DNA of 63,832 nt from NCBI GenBank assembly GCA_002502685.1, contig DAQA01000008.1, positions 1,213 to 65,044 of the forward strand, in the 5' to 3' direction. The notes under the pieces are model-generated. The model saw only the letters and a program-made list of their open reading frames with translations. It searched no databases and had not been told where the DNA came from. Shown one piece after another: positions 26,106 to 34,661 of the stretch. A program made the position numbers and the translations under genes. Each line of letters starts with the position of its first letter. Positions within the stretch are counted from its first letter, which is position 1. The stretch comes from Euryarchaeota archaeon UBA202 (lineage in GTDB: Archaea; Thermoplasmatota; E2; UBA202).

Positions 26106-28931
26106 TTATGTCACTGTAATAGCGGATGTGGGTGATAGATGTATATTTTTTGCAGTGTCATATGCATTAATCCAATATTCTATAACTGTATTCTTGGGGA
26201 ATTGTCCCAGTTCAATTCCATATATTGGTGTATTGCTTTTGTCTTTTAGGGGATCTTCGTCACTTCGATCCTGGATGGGGTTAGCGGCGTATAAAAACAT
26301 ATTGTGTGTCTGTATTGTTTGCTTGTTATTTGTGGTGTAGTGGATGGTCACTGTAGAAATGGCAAAGGGACTATCCTGTGTAATATTAGCTAAGATAATG
26401 ATGTTACTCTGGTTTGTGGGTTTGGTTGGCTGATGATAGCTATCCATAATGAGTGGTGACCAGTGGTGTCCGGTCTCATTTAATACCACATCTATTCTTT
26501 TTGTCATTTTATTGCCCTCGTAATCGGTTGCGGTTACTGTGAGGTTATAATCCCCTGGAGGTATATTTGTGGTGTCCCATTCTATCTCCCATACCGATTT
26601 TTCTTGTATTTCTTTGTATGTTGACCCCGCTTCTATTGTCACTTGAGCGACGCCATGCTCGTCACGGGATACGCCAGAAATGGTAGTTATCCCTTTCTCT
26701 ATGATCTCTCCCTTGATGGGACTGATAATCTGTATTCGGGGAGGAGAGGCATCGACAAGGGTAATTGATAGGCAGTCCGTGGTGTTTTTGCAACTGGCAA
26801 TCACGGAGTAGTTACCGGGCATGGTGTGGTTTGTATCCCAGGTGATAAACCAGGATCCTTTTTCTACATCCTGGCTTTTATCATTGATTTTCACGGTTGC
26901 GTTCTGTGAAGAATAACCCTGTATCCCTATTTTTTCCCCAATATTAAACACTGGAAGGCCACCGGGTCCATTATGGGCTGTAAGTAGGCAAATGGATTCC
27001 TCTTCACTTGATCCCCTTACCTCAACTGAGAAATTTATTACTGTATGTGTTACACACGATGGATTCCTGAAAACAATATACCAATCTTGGTTATCTGCTT
27101 GGATGGTCATTTTTCCGTGATTCTTATCGATGTATCCATTGGTAATTACTTGTTCCCCTTGCTTATATCGTTCAAAGTTTTCCTTATTTACACAAAAACA
27201 TTCCACCATGCTTGATACCTCATATTTTCCACTATTATCTGTCATAATATTTTTGTGATTCTGGAACCCCTGGCTAGAAAATGATATGGAAAAATAATAC
27301 TCCTCATTTTCCCTTATATTGTCCACGTGGCTCAGTATATTAGAGCCTTGGCAGGGGAATCGAATCTTAAAGGTGTAATTTTTGTTAACCTCAGAGATGA
27401 TCCGCATGGTGTTCCACTTTGCTGGTTGCCAGATCTTTTTTAGTTGGTCATATTGTATGAGAAATAGGTAGCTACGATTTTCCCCTATACCCAGACTACA
27501 TTCACCATAGGCATTGGTATAATTCCATATTGAGGGATAAAACCCTTCAATTGAATCAGGAATGGTTTGCCATTTTTCTTCCAATCGTTGATAGATCCTA
27601 AGAATCATTTCACATTTCAACCATTCAGGAACCCTTTCCCATAATTCTTCCAATCTTTCCCAAATAACACCCTTTAATCCAGTGATATCTATCGGTGCTA
27701 ATACCAAAGAGGTCACTCTCGCACCGTCTATGGGGTTACCTTTTCTGTCAACAACACTAAATTTGACATTCTTTCGTTCCGTTTCATGAATATATCGCGA
27801 TGTTGTTTCCCGTATTGAGTCATCCCCCATCCAGGCAAACAGGGTTGAGATATCCTTGCCCCATCCATATTTATATTCATCTGTTATATCCACAGCTCCT
27901 CCCCCATCAGTCCACCAGTTGTCATTCTGATGCCATCCTCTTTCCCAGAATTCCCTCCATACGTGGTCACCACCCCAGTCACAAATCCCCCGGGTGGGTA
28001 TCAGAGCAGTGCGAAGTGAGGCAATCGCTATCTGTTGGAGTTCGCCACACCATCCATTGTGTTCGTGGGATATTATGTTTGGCTGGACAGGTCGGTTTCC
28101 ATACGCTTCAATGGGCATTGTTTTTCCGATCCAGTAACTTACTGCTTCAATTGCCGTGGGATGGTTCTGCTGGCTCCAAGACCACGTTCTGTTTGCTGGT
28201 TGATGATATGAGCACACATCCCATAGATAGTTGATTTCTGACAGTTTTTCTTTTAAAAGAGGGTATCCTAAATCATTGTGATTAAAGATATAGTCCCTCC
28301 AATGGGTATCATAAATCATGGAGGGCTCCTCAGTTGTTATTTTGGGAGCAACAACAAACCAGTAATACATCTCCATTGGGCATAATACGATTCTATCTTT
28401 GTTTTCCTCTTTTATTGTATATTGCAATGTGGAATAATAATTCCCATCTTCCATCTCACAATCAATAATATCAACATAGTCCAGACACTCATCGATATGG
28501 TACAAACTATTGACATTATCTTTTATTATCTCAATTGGTGGAGGATGCCCCCAGGGAGAGCAAGCCAAGGAAAAAGCGAGTTCATCCACCTGTCTTTTTT
28601 CAGCGTTCAAGATGATGTCTGCATATTCCTCCTCATTTACCACTCTATATTGATGTAATAGGTCCCAGTGAATCCATCTCGGTGCTCTTGCTAGAGCCCG
28701 TAATTCTTTAAATGTCACATTCTGATAGATAATCTCTTGTTCCTCGAATTTTTTCTCTTGGGTAAAATGAATGATATAATCACTTTCTCCTTCAAGTACT
28801 ATCTCCTTTGCTATCTTATCAAGTACCGGATCCTCATTGGAGGAGGACATAAGGCCCTGGTGAGGAGTTTCTTGTAGTAATAAGGGGCATAGGATAATGG
28901 CAAGGGAAATAATGGCATATACTTGTTTCAT
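26106..28931 (-). CDS. large secreted transglutaminase-like protein with Ig-like domains
   Basis: A 941-residue exported protein with a signal peptide (residues 1-20, AIISLAIILCPLLLQ). A transglutaminase-like core lies at about residues 265-350: catalytic Cys295 in NGWCGELQQ, His323 in GGDHVWREFW and an Asp in the TDGGGAVDIT stretch. These are the expected Cys-His-Asp residues. The C-terminal half contains at least two beta-sandwich repeats of the Ig-like/Big type (for example PRIQIISPIKGEIIEKG). Such proteins may cross-link or cleave cell-surface proteins; the substrate is unknown. No C-terminal PGF anchor is seen. It converges on hef. Confidence 0.82.
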   Translation of the reverse strand: MKQVYAIISLAIILCPLLLQETPHQGLMSSSNEDPVLDKIAKEIVLEGESDYIIHFTQEKKFEEQEIIYQNVTFKELRALARAPRWIHWDLLHQYRVVNEEEYADIILNAEKRQVDELAFSLACSPWGHPPPIEIIKDNVNSLYHIDECLDYVDIIDCEMEDGNYYSTLQYTIKEENKDRIVLCPMEMYYWFVVAPKITTEEPSMIYDTHWRDYIFNHNDLGYPLLKEKLSEINYLWDVCSYHQPANRTWSWSQQNHPTAIEAVSYWIGKTMPIEAYGNRPVQPNIISHEHNGWCGELQQIAIASLRTALIPTRGICDWGGDHVWREFWERGWHQNDNWWTDGGGAVDITDEYKYGWGKDISTLFAWMGDDSIRETTSRYIHETERKNVKFSVVDRKGNPIDGARVTSLVLAPIDITGLKGVIWERLEELWERVPEWLKCEMILRIYQRLEEKWQTIPDSIEGFYPSIWNYTNAYGECSLGIGENRSYLFLIQYDQLKKIWQPAKWNTMRIISEVNKNYTFKIRFPCQGSNILSHVDNIRENEEYYFSISFSSQGFQNHKNIMTDNSGKYEVSSMVECFCVNKENFERYKQGEQVITNGYIDKNHGKMTIQADNQDWYIVFRNPSCVTHTVINFSVEVRGSSEEESICLLTAHNGPGGLPVFNIGEKIGIQGYSSQNATVKINDKSQDVEKGSWFITWDTNHTMPGNYSVIASCKNTTDCLSITLVDASPPRIQIISPIKGEIIEKGITTISGVSRDEHGVAQVTIEAGSTYKEIQEKSVWEIEWDTTNIPPGDYNLTVTATDYEGNKMTKRIDVVLNETGHHWSPLIMDSYHQPTKPTNQSNIIILANITQDSPFAISTVTIHYTTNNKQTIQTHNMFLYAANPIQDRSDEDPLKDKSNTPIYGIELGQFPKNTVIEYWINAYDTAKNIHLSPTSAITVT

Positions 28932-29464
28932 TCTAGAGTATATGATGGTGTTCTTCTAAATATTTTTCCACAGGGGATATATATGTTGGCAGAGGTATTT
29001 TTTTCTAGATACATTCTCAATTTTTTTAAAGATGGTGTCGTTACATCACATGTTTATAGCATACGGGATATTTTCCGTGTTCTTCAGGCGGATCCAAGTT
29101 TACTCGATCTCTTAGGATTTTACTTGTGTTATCCTCAGTAATATATCATCTAAGGTCTGGTAGTAATCCCTAGAGTTTTAGATCCAACGCTATCTAATTG
29201 AAGATAGATAATCATGCTAAAAAAAAGGGTTTTTTTCTCCTCCTTAACCCTCAGCTTCCTTGATAATTTTTCCAGTTTTTTTTAGTTATACACAACTTCT
29301 TTATATTCTTATCTATTTTTTTTGAATAATTTTTTAATGTTATTGGTAAAAATCAAAATTTTTTAAATATATTATACATATTATTTTATACTGGGTGAAG
29401 TGAACTGTTCTCCGGTATTTGCTCTCAGTTTACACGTCAAAATAGGCATGCAGGGAAAGGGGTT
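28932..29464. other. 533-base intergenic region, possible small ORF
   Basis: No convincing gene. One possible plus-strand ORF of 52 codons runs from ATG 28983 to 29141 (MLAEVFFSRYILNFFKDGVV), with no family resemblance and weak coding character. Beyond 29220 the sequence is T-rich with several oligo-T runs. The left end should carry the promoter of the transglutaminase-like gene. Confidence 0.35.
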
Positions 29465-30739
29465 TTAATGTGTTTTACTTGTTGGACTGCCACTTTCGGA
29501 ATTCTTTTTAGGTCTAAGCCAGCAGTAAGAAAAGCGATTATTTTTTCTTAATTCTCTATTCCAAATAATAAATAAAAACAGGGTTGTGGCACAAACCCAA
29601 ATAAAGGTAAACAGGCTTATATCACCAATGAAACTTATTTCCTCCCCAATAAAAGGAGTTTTATCAACTGTCTCAAGAATAATTTTTCCTCCAGAGATAG
29701 CAAACCCAAAATTGTTTAAATATTCCATTGCAAGAGGGAATGTCGTGGAGCACCCAATAAAAAAAATCCATTTTTTCCCTTCTACAACATATTTTGTTAA
29801 GATTAGACAAAGAAAGGGAATTGCATACAAAAAATATTGAGTGAATAACACTCTATTCAAAAGATTCGTAACCATAATCAAAAAAAATGTCAATGGGATA
29901 AGATCATTATAAGAAAATTTTTTTATTTTGGCGCCATTGATTATCACCAAACATATTCCAATTAGAATTATTATTAGAGGCACAAAATAAGGTAAAAAAT
30001 TATATGGATGATAAAAAGCGTATCCTGTATTCTCCCGAGTTATAAAAAAAAGCAATGTATCTTCAATGAATTTTGTTGGTGATAGTAGAATAAAGGGCAG
30101 TGTTATGAAAAAGACTGATAGACCACATACAAATGCATATTTTAAGGTGGCTGAAAAATTTTTTCTCTTCAGGATATAAAAAAGGAAAGGGATTAAGCAT
30201 AACCCGGCTAGATATTTATAGCCAATTCCGATACCTAAAAAAATTGATGACAAAAGATACTTCTTTTTTAAAAGACATAGGAAAGAGAGAAGGACAAATA
30301 ATATTGGAAATACATCCATTTTCCCTTCCGCGCTGGTGAACAGAATTGTGAAGGGAAGAAATAAATATAATAGAAAGGGCATTAATCCATGTTTTTCACC
30401 AAATATCTTTTTTCCAATAAATAGCAATACCAATGCTCCTAGAAGATCCACAAAGATCAATAATAAGCTTGCATTAAACTCCTTGACTCCAAATAGATAT
30501 AACCAAGCAGCCAAAGTATAGGTCCACAAAGGTTTTGGATCCCCGAAATCCTGGTATGACATTTCACCATTTATTACCATTGATGATCGTTCAACAAAAC
30601 GGAAAAAATCGATATCATGTGTTTGTGCGAGTAATAAAGAAATTAACCGGAGGACAAATGCGCATAAAAAAATGGCTATAATCAGGTATCTTTCGTCGTG
30701 TTGGGTGATTTTCTTCAGCAATCCATTAGTCTTAGTCAT
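29465..30739 (-). CDS. polytopic glycosyltransferase (GT39/GT87-like, lipid-linked sugar donor)
   Basis: A 424-residue protein with about eleven membrane helices. The first extracytoplasmic loop is QTHDIDFFRFVERSSMVING followed by YQDFGDPKPLWTY, which carries the acidic residues typical of GT-C mannosyltransferase-type enzymes that use polyprenyl-phosphate sugars. EGKMDVFPILFVLLSF is a second typical stretch. The donor and acceptor are unknown. It marks the left end of the surface-glycan region. A related enzyme, from the same broad class, is encoded at 37979-39157. Confidence 0.8.
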   Translation of the reverse strand: MTKTNGLLKKITQHDERYLIIAIFLCAFVLRLISLLLAQTHDIDFFRFVERSSMVINGEMSYQDFGDPKPLWTYTLAAWLYLFGVKEFNASLLLIFVDLLGALVLLFIGKKIFGEKHGLMPFLLYLFLPFTILFTSAEGKMDVFPILFVLLSFLCLLKKKYLLSSIFLGIGIGYKYLAGLCLIPFLFYILKRKNFSATLKYAFVCGLSVFFITLPFILLSPTKFIEDTLLFFITRENTGYAFYHPYNFLPYFVPLIIILIGICLVIINGAKIKKFSYNDLIPLTFFLIMVTNLLNRVLFTQYFLYAIPFLCLILTKYVVEGKKWIFFIGCSTTFPLAMEYLNNFGFAISGGKIILETVDKTPFIGEEISFIGDISLFTFIWVCATTLFLFIIWNRELRKNNRFSYCWLRPKKNSESGSPTSKTH

Positions 30740-31081
30740 GTATACTATTTATCTGTGTGTGATTTTTTTTTATTGGGAAGGGGTATTTTTTTTGGTTTTA
30801 TGTATTAATTTTTTTTAGTAGCAAACTTTCCCTATAATTATTTTTTTATATTTCTTTTGTCAACGAATATTAATACTGTTTAATATTTAAATCTGGTTTC
30901 CATCTGTTTTTTTAATGTTACCCTACTGAGATAACTATCATAGATAAACTGTATTTCCTGATAGTTTTTTGTAAGTATTCCTCGATTTGTATATGTTTAT
31001 CTTTGTATCACCCTAGTATTTTTTTTAGGCCTTACGAACGATTTATTTATGGCTTAACTTAATTCAGTTTTTTTGACTTAG
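30740..31081. other. AT-rich intergenic region between glycosyltransferase gene and tRNA-Asp
   Basis: About 340 bases, more than 70 percent A+T by eye, with many T runs. It holds the promoter side of the minus-strand glycosyltransferase and, at the right, the 3' flank and oligo-T terminator of the minus-strand tRNA-Asp gene (T run at about 31064-31074 as read on the plus strand reverses to A, so the terminator is not obvious). No gene or structured RNA was recognised. Confidence 0.35.
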
Positions 31082-31195
31082 CGCCCCGGTCGGGATTTGA
31101 ACCCGAGTCGCGGGCTATCTGTAGCAACCTCCCTATCCATCCACTGGTGAGGCTCTACGACAGGCCCGCATGATAGACCACTACACTACCAGGGC
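31082..31195 (-). tRNA. tRNA-Asp(GUC) with a 41-base intron
   Basis: On the minus strand the acceptor pair is GCCCTGG/CCGGGGC with discriminator G. The D arm, T arm (TCGGG-TTCAAAT-CCCGA) and anticodon GUC after C-U are clear. The anticodon stem CGGGC/GCCCG closes only when about 41 bases (31117-31157) are removed between positions 37 and 38. The mature tRNA is then 73 bases. CCA is not encoded. The 5' end lies only 30 bases from the divergent start codon at 31226, so both transcripts share a very short control region. Confidence 0.91.
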
Positions 31196-31206
31196 ATCAA
31201 CAGGCT

Positions 31207-31250
31207 ATATAGCGTTTTTTCTTAAATGCTTTATGCATTAAACGCTATAT
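31207..31250. promoter_or_regulatory. 11-bp perfect inverted repeat spanning a start codon and tRNA-Asp promoter
   Basis: ATATAGCGTTT at 31207-31217 and its exact complement AAACGCTATAT at 31240-31250 flank a 22-base loop that contains the ATG at 31226. The left arm lies 12 bases from the 5' end of tRNA-Asp on the other strand, and the right arm is coding (codons 6-9). It could be an operator for a dimeric regulator or an mRNA hairpin that hides the start codon. Visible in sequence; the function is inferred. Confidence 0.5.
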
Positions 31251-32179
31251 CACATTCTATGTTGTATGACCAAACATTGAAGACAATTAAAGCCCTATCC
31301 AAAGAAAAACTATCCGGTGCAACCGAAATTGAAGCAAAGGCATTAGAAGCCTTTACTTACTTTATTGGCCATACTCACGATGGCTCATTAGCTTCATTTC
31401 GTGACAAACTTACCACCCTTTGTATCCAGCTTGCTCAAGCACAACCTTCCATGGCTTCTCTTTTTAATCTATCAAATGATATCCTCCATATATCGAATGC
31501 GGAGGAATCAATAAAGGAGATAAAAGAGTCACTTACCACATGTTTTACTCACTATGATTGCACGGATAGCATTTTGCGCTATGCAGTTGAGTTATTATCA
31601 GAGAATTCATGTATTGTCACCCATAGTCGCAGTTCCATTGTTCTCCAGATTCTTACAAAGATTGGTCAGGGCCTTCATGTTATTTGTACTGAATCACGTC
31701 CCCTTAATGAAGGTAGGCGATTAGCAAGTGAACTGGCTTCATCTGGAGCCACGGTGACCTTAGTTGTGGATACCGCTATTTTTTCTCTTCTCCAAAAGGC
31801 AGAATGTGTCTTATTCGGAGCTGATGCTGTGACCCCTCTTGGCGTGGTCAATAAAATTGGGACAATGGGCATAGCCAATGTGGCAACAGAACAGGGTATC
31901 CCTGTGTATGCTGCTACATCACTTCATAAACTCTGTCCTTACTCATTTCCTATTTCTTTAAGAGATCACCATGAAGTGTGGGAAAATCCCCCGGGGGATA
32001 TTGAGGTGAAAAATTTTTATTTTGACATAACTCCTTTGTCACACATTGATAAGTTTCTAACGGAAAAAGGTGTGCTTGATCCTTCAAACATCACGGAAAA
32101 TATTCAATCTATCCAGGTAGCTCCCCAGCTTTTATCCATCCTTACACAGATACCCCGAGATGATCGCGTTATCATTTGA
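31226..32179 (+). CDS. eIF2B-alpha-like protein / ribose-1,5-bisphosphate isomerase family
   Basis: A 317-residue member of the eIF2B alpha/beta/delta-MTNA-R15P isomerase family. It has an N-terminal helical region and a Rossmann-like core with THSRSSIVLQIL, TESRPLNEGRRLA, CVLFGADAVTPLGVVNKIGT (catalytic-type Asp) and PVYAATSLHKL. In Thermococcus the closest isomerases feed AMP-derived ribose-1,5-bisphosphate to type III RuBisCO. No RuBisCO or AMP phosphorylase is seen in this window, so isomerase versus translation-factor-like role is open. It overlaps the next, convergent gene by eight bases. Confidence 0.85.
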   Translation: MLYALNAISHSMLYDQTLKTIKALSKEKLSGATEIEAKALEAFTYFIGHTHDGSLASFRDKLTTLCIQLAQAQPSMASLFNLSNDILHISNAEESIKEIKESLTTCFTHYDCTDSILRYAVELLSENSCIVTHSRSSIVLQILTKIGQGLHVICTESRPLNEGRRLASELASSGATVTLVVDTAIFSLLQKAECVLFGADAVTPLGVVNKIGTMGIANVATEQGIPVYAATSLHKLCPYSFPISLRDHHEVWENPPGDIEVKNFYFDITPLSHIDKFLTEKGVLDPSNITENIQSIQVAPQLLSILTQIPRDDRVII

Positions 32180-33203
32180 AGATTTTATACAGAAACAAGC
32201 CTCCCACAAGCAGATTTAGATGATACGTGATAAACCTAAAAAGTAAAATAAAGATACCCAGAAGAGATTGGTTAATAAGAGGAGCGTAAAGAAACGCGGT
32301 GCTAGCCTCAGCCACACCGCTGCTTCCAGGTGTTGTGGGTATCAATATACATATTACTAATAAAACCTGGGCGCAGTATGATTCTATGAGAAAGGGTTTT
32401 AGTCCCATGCCCAGTAGGAGCATTGAAGGTACAAGGAAACCGGTGGACCAAAACAATATGGTTACTATCCCGCCAATCATAAATTCTTTTTTTCGTTCTT
32501 TTCTAAAAAAAAGCATACTTTGGTGAAAATTGTCTACTTCATGGGTTATTTTTTCTATGAGATGAGTTTCTTTTTTCCATTTTGTTGTGGGAATAAATCT
32601 ATGTGCTTTTTTGGCAATAAAAATGAGGAATGATTTTAATTTCTGTGGATTTTTTATGGCATAGATAAAGATTAATATTAAGGCAATAAAAAAAGCAATT
32701 CCTAGATACAGACCAATTTTGACAGCTTCTACCTCGATAAGATTCTTGTATACAAAGAATGCAAAGGGGACACACCCCAAGATAAATATGGCATCAAGCA
32801 AACGCTCAGTCATTACTGTGGCTGTTGCCCCTCCGGTACTCATACCGTTTTTATGCAATAGATGTATACGTATTGGTTCTCCGCCCGCGCTTGAGGGTGT
32901 GATGCCTGCGATAAATAGACTTGCTATTATGATTTTGATGTGTTCCCATAAGCTAATTTTGACGTGATGGTCTAATGCTGAACTTAATATTTTTAGTCGT
33001 AGTGCCCATATAACCCAGTAAAGTATACTTAGGCATATGGCTACTATAAAGAATTCATATCGTATTTTTTCTTGGGAAAGATAGGTAAAGGTATCTTTAT
33101 TTATTGTAAATTTTAGGATAATAATAATAATTGCAAAGCTGAGTACTAGGCTTAATGCAATTGATATTTTTCTTTTGGTGTTTTTCTTTTCAGTCTTTTT
33201 CAC
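32172..33203 (-). CDS. flippase-like (LPG-synthase transmembrane domain, UPF0104) protein
   Basis: A 343-residue protein with about eight helices. Family motifs are WVIWALRLKILSSAL near residue 63, ITPSSAGGEPIRIHLLHKNG near residue 100, a cytoplasmic basic loop (TKWKKETHLIEKIT) and PTTPGSSGVAEASTAFLYAP near residue 290. It probably moves or modifies a lipid-linked saccharide in the surface-glycan region, by analogy with AglD-associated proteins. The G-S-S-G-V-A-E motif is well conserved, unlike the G-L-G-T-R-E of the paralogue at 17109. Confidence 0.87.
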   Translation of the reverse strand: MKKTEKKNTKRKISIALSLVLSFAIIIIILKFTINKDTFTYLSQEKIRYEFFIVAICLSILYWVIWALRLKILSSALDHHVKISLWEHIKIIIASLFIAGITPSSAGGEPIRIHLLHKNGMSTGGATATVMTERLLDAIFILGCVPFAFFVYKNLIEVEAVKIGLYLGIAFFIALILIFIYAIKNPQKLKSFLIFIAKKAHRFIPTTKWKKETHLIEKITHEVDNFHQSMLFFRKERKKEFMIGGIVTILFWSTGFLVPSMLLLGMGLKPFLIESYCAQVLLVICILIPTTPGSSGVAEASTAFLYAPLINQSLLGIFILLFRFITYHLNLLVGGLFLYKIFK

Positions 33204-33692
33204 ACCAGGTGTTATTTTTAAAACAATATATCTTTTTTCCGGTAAAAAATTATCTTTTCTTTCATATCTACATGTTTTTTTTAAATTCTTTCATAATTAT
33301 ATCTTTTATTATTGTGAGATAATAAGGCATTAAAAAAAAATGGATACAGTTCTCCTTTTTTTGTTAGTTCATCTCTCGTGGTCTTTTGCGTACTGGTTGG
33401 ATGAATAGACACTACAGGATAGATTATCTAAAATAAATACCCCCCTTAAATTTCTGTTCTTTATTTTTTATTTTTCCCTCTTATACTATCTTGCATAATC
33501 TGTGCATCCCTTATATAACATGAACTAAACAGCTATCGTATTTACAATCTAGGGGGACAACAGTAATTATTTTATTTGTTTTTTTTTTTTAGGATATATT
33601 ATTGATTCTTGGATACTATTTTATGAGGAGAAGGGAGGGGGGATAAAATTTATCTGTGATAACTTCTTTAGGGTCCTTGTGTTTGTATATCC
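33204..33692. other. 489-base intergenic region without a recognised gene
   Basis: AT-rich with T runs near 33345-33365 and 33585-33592. It should contain the divergent promoters of the flippase-like gene (left) and the radical SAM gene (right). I saw no tRNA, zinc-ribbon remnant or strong hairpin. Its length is unusual in this otherwise compact region. Confidence 0.4.
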
Positions 33693-34643
33693 ATGAGACT
33701 CTTGTCCTTATCCAAATATTTTCTCATTGCTAAGTATGCACTATCTAATTATCTCAACCGGGAAAATATTTATCCTTTTTATGCCTCCTTTAAGATAACC
33801 CATAAATGTGGATTGAGATGCAAGTTTTGTAACGTCTGGAAGGAGAATATTCCCGATCTTTCAACAGAAGGTGTTTATCAGGTATTGCATCAGCTTGGTC
33901 AGTCCAGTATAGCTGTGGTGAGTCTTGAGGGTGGGGATCCTTTGATGAGAAAGGATTTAGGTGAGATTTTAAAATATGCATATGCACAACCTTTTTATCT
34001 TTTTTTTACCACAAATGGGCATTTAATTGATAAACGACCCATGGAGGAATATTGCAAATACATTGATTATCTCCATATCAGTATTGACGAGGGTCACAAC
34101 AATCTGGAATTTTTTGATCGCCTTGATGAGTTCAATAGTTTTGGATCGGAAATCTGTATCCAAATTGTCGTCACATCAGATACCCTTGATGTCCTCGAAG
34201 ATAAAATTAGAAAAATATATCGGGCGGGTGTACGCGCTGTTGTAATGCCTGCCACCCATCTTAAAGGGACTGAGGATTACTATCCTAATCCTCTTCTCTT
34301 TCGAGAAAAGATACTGGAGTTAAAAAAGAAATATAAAAATACCCTTACCACTCCGCGTGTCTTTCTGGACAACATCACTAAAAATCATGGTTGTTCCCCC
34401 TCATCAATCATTATTGATTCTGACGGGGGTCTTTTTTATCCCTGTCGCACCATAGGCAAACGGTTATATAGTTTTACAGAGGGGTCTTTCTTAGAGTTCT
34501 TGCAATCCCCAGAAGCTATTGGTGCGCGCGATGAAATGAAAAAGTGTTCACGGAGTTGTGGTTGGTATCAATATTTTGCCACGGATGCCTTTTCCTCTCC
34601 TTTGTCCATTATATCGTCATTTAGTCCTTATCTTTTTAAATAA
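33693..34643 (+). CDS. radical SAM protein with SPASM-like C-terminal cysteines
   Basis: A 316-residue radical SAM enzyme. The iron-sulfur motif is CGLRCKFC (cysteines 39, 43 and 46), and SLEGGDPLMRKDLGEIL follows as the SAM-binding GGE-like motif (GGD here). The C-terminus has a cluster of cysteines (HGCSPSS, YPCRTIG, CSRSCGWYQ), which fits a shortened SPASM or an auxiliary cluster. The gene sits between a flippase-like gene and a GT4 glycosyltransferase 18 bases downstream, so a role in surface-glycan or lipid modification is likely, but the reaction is unknown. No precursor peptide gene was seen. Confidence 0.88.
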   Translation: MRLLSLSKYFLIAKYALSNYLNRENIYPFYASFKITHKCGLRCKFCNVWKENIPDLSTEGVYQVLHQLGQSSIAVVSLEGGDPLMRKDLGEILKYAYAQPFYLFFTTNGHLIDKRPMEEYCKYIDYLHISIDEGHNNLEFFDRLDEFNSFGSEICIQIVVTSDTLDVLEDKIRKIYRAGVRAVVMPATHLKGTEDYYPNPLLFREKILELKKKYKNTLTTPRVFLDNITKNHGCSPSSIIIDSDGGLFYPCRTIGKRLYSFTEGSFLEFLQSPEAIGARDEMKKCSRSCGWYQYFATDAFSSPLSIISSFSPYLFK

Positions 34644-34661
34644 TAAAGTGGATGAAGAAAA

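Noticed and set aside
28923..29141. Plus-strand ORF of 72 codons after the transglutaminase-like gene
   Set aside because: No family resemblance, no ribosome site for the long form, overlaps the promoter of the divergent gene. Only noted as a possible 52-codon ORF.
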